Of a DNA stretch of 13,445 nucleotides, positions 1 through 4,774 are shown piece by piece. The notes below the pieces were generated by a model that worked only from the letters and a program-made list of their open reading frames with translations, did not search any database and had not been told where the DNA came from. The stretch covers positions 1-13,445 of the forward strand of contig JALNXI010000023.1 of assembly GCA_023230425.1 (NCBI GenBank), in the 5' to 3' direction. This DNA is from Methanoculleus sp. (lineage in GTDB: Archaea > Halobacteriota > Methanomicrobia > Methanomicrobiales > Methanoculleaceae). The position numbers were made by a program, and so were the translations under genes. Position 1 is the first letter of the stretch; every line of letters begins with the position of its first letter.

Positions 1-27
1 CATCGATGAGGTATCTCTGATATACTG
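1..27. other. Sequence left of first visible CRISPR repeat (partial spacer or leader end)
   Basis: Twenty-seven bases precede the first repeat. Spacers in this array are 33-38 nt, so a preceding repeat would lie wholly outside the window. These bases may therefore be the 3' part of another spacer or the end of the leader. The sequence alone does not decide between them. The decayed repeats lie at the opposite end, so the leader should be on this side. Confidence 0.5.
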
Positions 28-265
28 GTCGCACCCTTCACGGGTGCGTGGATTGAAATATTCGACGTTTTACCTCCGTCTCCATTGTATACCGTCGCAC
101 CCTTCACGGGTGCGTGGATTGAAATATCAGGAGAAGAGCGAGCGTGTCCTCGTCCGTCGTGGTCGCACCCTTCACGGGTGCGTGGATTGAAATCGGCGTG
201 GTACGCACCAGACCCACCTTCCCCGGGGTCGCACCCTTCACGGGTGCGTGGATTGAAATTCCTGT

Positions 266-286
266 TCCCCACTCTGTGGGGATTTT
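266..286 (+). repeat. Hairpin plus T4 inside spacer 4 (terminator-like)
   Basis: Inside the spacer at 260-292, TCCCCAC (266-272) and GTGGGGA (276-282) form a perfect 7-bp stem around a 3-nt loop, and TTTT follows at 283-286. This has the layout of an intrinsic terminator. It was probably taken up as part of a foreign element. Whether it attenuates array transcription cannot be told from sequence. Confidence 0.5.
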
Positions 287-2162
287 CCTATTGTCGCACC
301 CTTCACGGGTGCGTGGATTGAAATCTCTGGCACCCCGAGAGCAGCACAGAGCCGCTGCAGGTCGCACCCTTCACGGGTGCGTGGATTGAAATACGGTATC
401 GAGGGGCAACAGCACATCAGCCGCCAGCGTCGCACCCTTCACGGGTGCGTGGATTGAAATCTCCGTGGAGGGGCTGCGTCGGGTCCCGCAGGCGCCCGTC
501 GCACCCTTCACGGGTGCGTGGATTGAAATTCACGCTGCAGGTTATGGGCAACGAGCGCCTCCGTCGCACCCTTCACGGGTGCGTGGATTGAAATCCGTAG
601 ACTCGGAGCACGGCCGCGGCGGTCCCGGAGGCGTCGCACCCTTCACGGGTGCGTGGATTGAAATTGCCCCATGTGCATGCCGATGCTGCCGAGGACGGGT
701 CGCACCCTTCACGGGTGCGTGGATTGAAATTGTTGGCCGGTCTCATCCACAACAACAGGCGCCGCGGTCGCACCCTTCACGGGTGCGTGGATTGAAATCA
801 CCTGGACCCCGCCATGCCGAAGATGGAGGACGTCGCACCCTTCACGGGTGCGTGGATTGAAATCCCTCGGGATTGATGATCGCACGCGGGCAGACGGTGT
901 CGCACCCTTCACGGGTGCGTGGATTGAAATACCGGATCGGACAGCACCACCCCTGTGAGTATTACTGTCGCACCCTTCACGGGTGCGTGGATTGAAATAT
1001 GGAACTATATCCCAACAAGACCAGCGTCCGATTGTCGCACCCTTCACGGGTGCGTGGATTGAAATAGGATGCGCCGCAGTACGAATCCCATAGGAATTAG
1101 TCGCACCCTTCACGGGTGCGTGGATTGAAATTTCGAGACCCCGGAGAGCATGGCAAGCGTCGGCGGGTCGCACCCTTCACGGGTGCGTGGATTGAAATTT
1201 TCCCAGTTCGCGGTATCGGGCCTGGATGTTGGTCGCACCCTTCACGGGTGCGTGGATTGAAATCATAACCGGGGGGACAATCAAAAATTGGGAACTCGCG
1301 TCGCACCCTTCACGGGTGCGTGGATTGAAATCAAGCCCCATCTACCCATGTCCGGCCTACACTGTAGTCGCACCCTTCACGGGTGCGTGGATTGAAATCT
1401 TCCGAAGATCACAGCCTCGACGTGATAGGGCTTGTCGCACCCTTCACGGGTGCGTGGATTGAAATTCATATCCCGCCGGACTCGCCAGCACACTCAGAGT
1501 CGCACCCTTCACGGGTGCGTGGATTGAAATAACAATCAACCGGGAGTTGAATCTACATGATGTCGTGTCGCACCCTTCACGGGTGCGTGGATTGAAATCT
1601 CGTGGACGAGCTGGTCGCTGATCGACTCGGGAGTCGCACCCTTCACGGGTGCGTGGATTGAAATCTTTTGCTATTGTTCCTGCAACCTTTGCCCCCTGTC
1701 GCACCCTTCACGGGTGCGTGGATTGAAATTGGAAGGAGAAGGGGGGCGTGGTGTCAGACGAGGTCGCACCCTTCACGGGTGCGTGGATTGAAATTCGTGG
1801 CACTCAGCACAGAGGACCAGCCTCAGATCGTCGCACCCTTCACGGGTGCGTGGATTGAAATCGCAAGTTGCGGAATGAGGATTATGCACTCCTAGTCGCA
1901 CCCTTCACGGGTGCGTGGATTGAAATCTGCTCCTGATGCAGCTCGCGCGGACGTACCAACGTCGCACCCTTCACGGGTGCGTGGATTGAAATATCGGGAT
2001 CCAATACCAGAAATTGAGTGAATACGGGTCGCACCCTTCACGGGTGCGTGGATTGAAATCTCAGGAAAGTCGTTGAATACAACGCCGCAGCAAGTCGCAC
2101 CCTTCACGGGTGCGTGGATTGAAATACCAGTTATCGGCTGACCCCCGCAGGACTGCGTCGCA

Positions 2163-2193
2163 GTCACACCCCTCGCGGGTTGTGAGTTGAAAT
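2163..2193 (+). repeat. Variant CRISPR repeat 33 (31 nt)
   Basis: Aligned to the consensus repeat, it carries G4A, T10C, A13G and changes near positions 19-25 with one base lost. It still ends TTGAAAT. The stem can still form with A4 pairing to a T on the other arm and one bulged T. GTCGCA, the first six bases of the consensus repeat, stands directly before it at 2157-2162. Confidence 0.85.
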
Positions 2194-2214
2194 TTCTTGT
2201 CGCCGAGGAAGTCA

Positions 2215-2265
2215 TGCTTGAAGAAGGTGTCACATCCGCGGTGTAGGGTTGAAATTCTTCAAGCA
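2215..2265. repeat. Perfect 11-bp inverted repeat around a decayed CRISPR repeat
   Basis: TGCTTGAAGAA at 2215-2225 is the exact reverse complement of TTCTTCAAGCA at 2255-2265. The left arm lies in the spacer before the decayed repeat 2229-2255. The right arm starts on the last base of that repeat and continues into the next spacer. Two adjacent spacers therefore share an 11-nt core in opposite orientation, which could fold into a stem with the repeat in the loop. Confidence 0.7.
2229..2255 (+). repeat. Decayed CRISPR repeat 34 (27 nt)
   Basis: It begins GTCACA and ends GGGTTGAAAT, with about five bases missing around the loop and stem. It keeps A at position 4 and the T that corresponds to position 20. 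The flanking spacers are both 35 nt, so the repeat-spacer rhythm is kept although the repeat is shortened. Confidence 0.75.
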
Positions 2266-2290
2266 GCACGACTAAGTATAAGTTGCAAGT

Positions 2291-2322
2291 GTCACACCTT
2301 TCACGGGTGTGTGGATTGAAAT
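2291..2322 (+). repeat. Variant CRISPR repeat 35, full length with compensated stem change
   Basis: All 32 bases are present. There are only three changes from consensus: G4A, C9T and C20T. Positions 4 and 20 pair in the repeat hairpin, so G-C became A-T and pairing is kept. C9T gives a wobble pair with G15. The 3' handle GTGGATTGAAAT is intact, so this copy might still be processed. Confidence 0.9.
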
Positions 2323-2392
2323 CATACTCTATTCCCTGTTGTACACGACGCGACTGGACACCGTATCGCCGGGGTGTGCGATATCTTCCATC

Positions 2393-2424
2393 GTCACACC
2401 CCTCACGGGTGTGTAACTTGAGAG
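2393..2424 (+). repeat. Variant CRISPR repeat 36, handle decayed
   Basis: The 5' half reads GTCACACCCC and the stem is complete, with the same paired G4A/C20T change as the copy at 2291. The 3' handle is damaged: the consensus GGATTGAAAT has become AACTTGAGAG. A crRNA with this handle would probably not be made correctly. Confidence 0.8.
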
Positions 2425-2459
2425 ATCTGCACGCATGCAGCATCACCCGGAGCACCAGA

Positions 2460-2491
2460 GTCGCATCGTTTCCGGGCGTTTGGGTTGAAGG
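2460..2491 (+). repeat. Heavily decayed terminal CRISPR repeat
   Basis: It starts GTCGCAT and has GGGTTGAAG near its end. Roughly two thirds of the 32 positions match consensus. It lies exactly 67 nt after the copy at 2393, leaving a 35-nt spacer, which fits the array rhythm and supports it as the last remnant of the array. Confidence 0.55.
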
Positions 2492-2865
2492 CACTGATCA
2501 TGCGATCCCGCATCGTTTGTGCAGGCGCTTCCCACCCAACTACCTCGTCTGACCACGCGTTCACGTACCGAAAGTACATCTCACTCTCTCCTCGTATTCC
2601 ATTCCCACACACGCACCCATCCCTCCCCTCCTTGCGAGCACACCCCGGCAGTCCGCACGTCCTCTCCTCCGACGATGGGCACGGGCATGAAGTGGATAAA
2701 AACCATGGAAAAAGCGCGCACGGGCTACAGGTGCAGATCCCGGCGGAGAAGCAAGGGACCGGGCGTCCTGCCCGGGAGGAGGCCGGATCGTCCTTACGGT
2801 ATCGGCACAAAATTCCCGAGTTTCGCGGCTCGTTCAGGCGACGTAACTCCTGGGAAAAGAACTTC
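2492..2865. other. Intergenic region between CRISPR tail and tRNA-Val, no gene recognised
   Basis: No convincing gene is seen in these 374 nt. Open frames exist on both strands, but they run through the decayed repeats or the tRNA gene and lack a good ribosome binding site. About 2578-2634 is strongly pyrimidine-rich on the plus strand (C and T runs such as CATCCCTCCCCTCC). The last part, near 2850-2890, becomes A-rich and holds the likely tRNA terminator. Confidence 0.6.
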
Positions 2866-2887
2866 AAAAAATCATTTGTTTCCAAAA
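2866..2887 (-). terminator. Oligo-T terminator of tRNA-Val
   Basis: Read on the minus strand, a T4 run (2887-2884) and a T6 run (2871-2866) begin 7 and 23 nt after the tRNA 3' end. Archaeal RNA polymerase stops at such T runs without needing a hairpin, and none is evident here. Confidence 0.5.
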
Positions 2888-2893
2888 CAGTGA

Positions 2894-2967
2894 TGGGCTC
2901 GTCGAGATTCGAACTCGAGACCTCCGCCATGTCAAGGCGACGTCATAACCAGCTAGACCACGAGCCC
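2894..2967 (-). tRNA. tRNA-Val (anticodon GAC)
   Basis: On the minus strand a full cloverleaf can be drawn. The acceptor stem is GGGCTCG with CGAGCCC. The D arm is GTC...GAC with GG in the loop. The anticodon stem is TCGCC with GGCGG (one T-G pair) and carries loop TTGACAT, so the anticodon is GAC, which reads GUC and GUU valine codons. The variable loop is AGGTC, and the T arm is TCGAG-TTCGAAT-CTCGA. The discriminator is A, as usual for valine. CCA is not encoded; the next bases are TCA. No intron is seen. The gene is 74 nt, has its own TATA box, and reads toward the CRISPR tail. Confidence 0.96.
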
Positions 2968-2995
2968 GTGCCTGCCTAGTAAAGTTGGTGCTCCG

Positions 2996-3011
2996 GGTAT
3001 AAAATTATTCC
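2996..3011 (-). promoter_or_regulatory. TATA-box promoter of tRNA-Val
   Basis: On the minus strand the sequence GGAATAATTTTATACCC holds an archaeal TATA box centred near 3002, with an A/G-rich BRE-like stretch before it. A start about 25 nt downstream would fall near 2976, leaving a leader of about 9 nt before the mature tRNA 5' end at 2967. That spacing is typical of archaeal tRNA genes. Confidence 0.65.
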
Positions 3012-3030
3012 CTTCCCCCATAAACCGCCC

Positions 3031-3095
3031 CGTGCCGGCTCCGCGCCGCCAGGGGCCGGCACGCGGTATAAAAAGGGGTGATTGGCCGGGGCCGA
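3031..3095 (-). terminator. Terminator region of serA: T5 run and GC-rich hairpins
   Basis: Just past the serA stop on the minus strand there is a short GC-rich hairpin (GGCC/GGCC around 3083-3094), then a T5 run (3074-3070). A second, perfect 9-bp inverted repeat follows: CGTGCCGGC at 3031-3039 and GCCGGCACG at 3055-3063. The T run alone could end archaeal transcription. The large hairpin may protect the 3' end or insulate the tRNA promoter downstream. Confidence 0.55.
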
Positions 3096-4679
3096 TCAGA
3101 TCTCGGCATGCTTTGCCGTGTAGATGCCGTCGATCTTTTTGATCTCTTCCATCGCATCGGCCGGCACCGAGGAGTCGACGGTGAGGACCATCAGCGCCTC
3201 TTCGCCGGGCTTGTGCCGTCCTACCTGCATCCCGGCGATGTTCACGTTCACCCGGCCGAGGATCGTCGCGGCCTTCCCGATGACGCCCGGCTTGTCGGTG
3301 TGGCGGGATATGACCACATGGCCGGTCGGGGTCAGGTCAGTCATGTACCCGCCGATGCTCACGATCCGGGCGCGGTTCGGGGCGGAGACACTGCCGCTCA
3401 CCGACTCGGTCATCTTATCGGTCTTTGCAGTGATGCTGATGATGTTCCGGAAGCCCTGCGCCTCCTCGGTGGTGGTCTCGCTCATCCGGATACCGCGCTC
3501 CTTTGCGACGAACTCCGCGTTCACGATGTTGACCGGCATCTGCAGGATCGGGTCCAGCAGACCCTTCAGGATGACGCGGGTGATGAACTTCGTGTTCGGC
3601 ATCTGGGCGACCTCACCGCCGTAGGTGATCTCGATCGACTCAAGGCGCCCCTCGATGAGCTGGATGAGGAGGCGGCCCATCTTCTGCGCGAGCATCACGT
3701 AGGGCTCAACCAGCGCCTGCTGCTCCGCAGGGACCATCGGCGCGTTCACCACGTACTTCGCCGAACCGCCCTCGAGCACGCTGAGGCACTGGTTTGCCAC
3801 CGATGTGGCGACGTTCTTCTGCGCCTCGACCGTGCTTGCCCCAAGGTGCGGTGTAACGATCACCTGGTCCAGACCGAGGATCGGGGATTCCGTCGGCGGT
3901 TCCGTCTCAAAGACGTCCAGCGCCGCGCCGGCGATCTTGCCGCTCACAATCCCGTCCGCGAGCGCTTTCTCATCGATGATCCCGCCGCGGGCGCAGTTGA
4001 TCAGCCGGACACCGTCCTTCATGGTAGCGATAGACTTTGCGTTGATGACGTGGCGCGTCTCCTTGATCAGCGGCGTGTGAACCGTAATGATATCCGCCCT
4101 CCGGAAGAGTTCGTCGAGCGGCACCATCTCCACACCGAGGTTTGCAGCCCGTTCCTTGCTGATGAAGGGGTCGTAGGCAATGCACTTCATCTCCATCGCC
4201 TGTGCACGCTTCGCCACCTCGCGCCCGATACGCCCGAATCCCATGATGCCGAGGACCTTGTCGTTGAGTTCGACTCCCATGAATTTGGAGCGCTTCCACT
4301 CACCTTTCTTGAGCGATGCGGTCGCCTGGGGAACATTGCGCGCGAGCGAGAGCATCATCGCCATCGTATGCTCCGTGGCCGCCAGGGTATTTCCTTCCGG
4401 AGCATTGGCAACGATGATGCCCCGGCGCGTCGCCGCCTCGGTATCAATATTGTCGACCCCGGCACCGGCGCGGCCGATGAACTTCAGTTTCGCTCCCGCG
4501 TCGATGACACGCGCCGTCACTTCGGTACCCGAGCGCACCAGCAGGGCATCGTAGTCTCCGATAGTAGCAACGAGCTGATCCTCGGTCAGCCCGGTTTTGA
4601 CATCCACGTCGCTGAATTCTTTGAGGATGTCAATCCCTTCCTCTGCCAGCGGGTCGCTGACCAGCACTCTATATTTCAC
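3096..4679 (-). CDS. serA: D-3-phosphoglycerate dehydrogenase, long form with ASB and ACT domains
   Basis: SerA oxidises 3-phosphoglycerate to 3-phosphohydroxypyruvate with NAD, the first committed step of serine synthesis in the cytosol. The 527-residue protein has the long-form layout: substrate and nucleotide domains (about 1-315), an allosteric substrate-binding domain (about 316-450), and a C-terminal ACT domain (about 455-527) beginning near HVVISRHTDKPGVIGK, which in the family senses serine. The Rossmann loop GFGRIG is at 147-152, and D170 lies at the end of the following strand, as in NAD-specific members. The catalytic trio is present: R231 in INCARGG, E260 in DVFETEPP and H278 in TPHLG. 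The start codon is GTG; the ribosome binding site before it is weak. The gene diverges from ppsA, so both ends of the phosphoglycerate/PEP branch are set from one intergenic region. The family is certain; serine feedback is inferred from the ACT domain. Confidence 0.97.
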   Translation of the reverse strand: MKYRVLVSDPLAEEGIDILKEFSDVDVKTGLTEDQLVATIGDYDALLVRSGTEVTARVIDAGAKLKFIGRAGAGVDNIDTEAATRRGIIVANAPEGNTLAATEHTMAMMLSLARNVPQATASLKKGEWKRSKFMGVELNDKVLGIMGFGRIGREVAKRAQAMEMKCIAYDPFISKERAANLGVEMVPLDELFRRADIITVHTPLIKETRHVINAKSIATMKDGVRLINCARGGIIDEKALADGIVSGKIAGAALDVFETEPPTESPILGLDQVIVTPHLGASTVEAQKNVATSVANQCLSVLEGGSAKYVVNAPMVPAEQQALVEPYVMLAQKMGRLLIQLIEGRLESIEITYGGEVAQMPNTKFITRVILKGLLDPILQMPVNIVNAEFVAKERGIRMSETTTEEAQGFRNIISITAKTDKMTESVSGSVSAPNRARIVSIGGYMTDLTPTGHVVISRHTDKPGVIGKAATILGRVNVNIAGMQVGRHKPGEEALMVLTVDSSVPADAMEEIKKIDGIYTAKHAEI

Positions 4680-4774
4680 AGTTCAACCCATATCTGATTC
4701 GACATCATGTGTATTGATGCTTTTTCCTCCGAAATCTTTTATGTAATGGTGAGAAGTATATGTGTGGTGCGAGC
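4680..4774. promoter_or_regulatory. Divergent serA/ppsA promoter region
   Basis: About 95 nt separate the two divergent starts. On the plus strand CGAAATCTTTTATG (4730-4743) resembles a BRE plus TATA box. It would place transcription start near 4765, just before the GGTG ribosome binding site (4766-4769) of ppsA. A weak inverted repeat, CATCA (4703-4707) with TGATG (4715-4719), sits near the middle and could be an operator. No clear TATA box was found for serA; the AT-rich ACATATAC on the minus strand near 4756-4763 is one possibility. Confidence 0.45.

Larger units (their letters stand above)
28..2424 (+). CRISPR. CRISPR array, type I-C-like 32-nt repeat, 32 perfect repeats plus degenerate tail
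   Basis: The repeat is 32 nt, begins GTCGCACCC and ends GTGGATTGAAAT. Thirty-two identical copies run from 28-59 to 2094-2125 with a period of 65-70 nt. They enclose 31 mutually different spacers of 33-38 nt, mostly 33-36. Four variant repeats follow at 2163, 2229, 2291 and 2393. Repeat positions 3-9 and 15-21 form a 7-bp stem (CGCACCC with GGGTGCG) around a 5-nt loop. The length, stem and 3' end match type I-C repeats such as that of Bacillus halodurans, whose Cas5 variant cuts below the stem and leaves an 11-nt 5' handle. Decay at the right end and the repeat polarity both say transcription is on the plus strand, with newest spacers on the left. No cas gene or leader lies in the window, so the subtype rests on the repeat alone. 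The identity of all 32 copies suggests recent activity. Confidence 0.97.

Noticed and set aside
85..2494. Open frames over the CRISPR array giving repeated peptides such as VAPFTGAWIEI, SHPSRVRGLK or FNPRTREGCD
   Set aside because: They are translations of the repeat in different frames; the peptide period equals the repeat-spacer period and there is no coding logic.
2675..2893. Small basic open frame starting MGTGMKWIKTMEKARTGY
   Set aside because: No ribosome binding site before the ATG, Arg/Gly/Pro-rich filler composition, and it ends at the tRNA terminator; no family recognised.
2403..2930. Minus-strand open frame of 175 codons next to the tRNA
   Set aside because: It starts inside the tRNA-Val gene and runs into decayed CRISPR repeats; there is no ribosome binding site and no recognisable domain.
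2485..2979. Plus-strand open frame of 164 codons ending across the tRNA (contains SRFELETSAMSRRR)
   Set aside because: That peptide is the translation of the antisense strand of a tRNA gene, a well-known false gene call; the rest is low-complexity.
3066..3074. GGTATAAAA on the plus strand as a possible TATA box
   Set aside because: No plus-strand gene follows; read on the minus strand it is the T5 run just after the serA stop, which explains it better.
3078..4697. Long plus-strand open frame (539 codons) opposite serA
   Set aside because: It is a shadow of the GC-rich serA codons; serA has all family motifs, while the shadow is rich in His, Arg and Asp without any motif.
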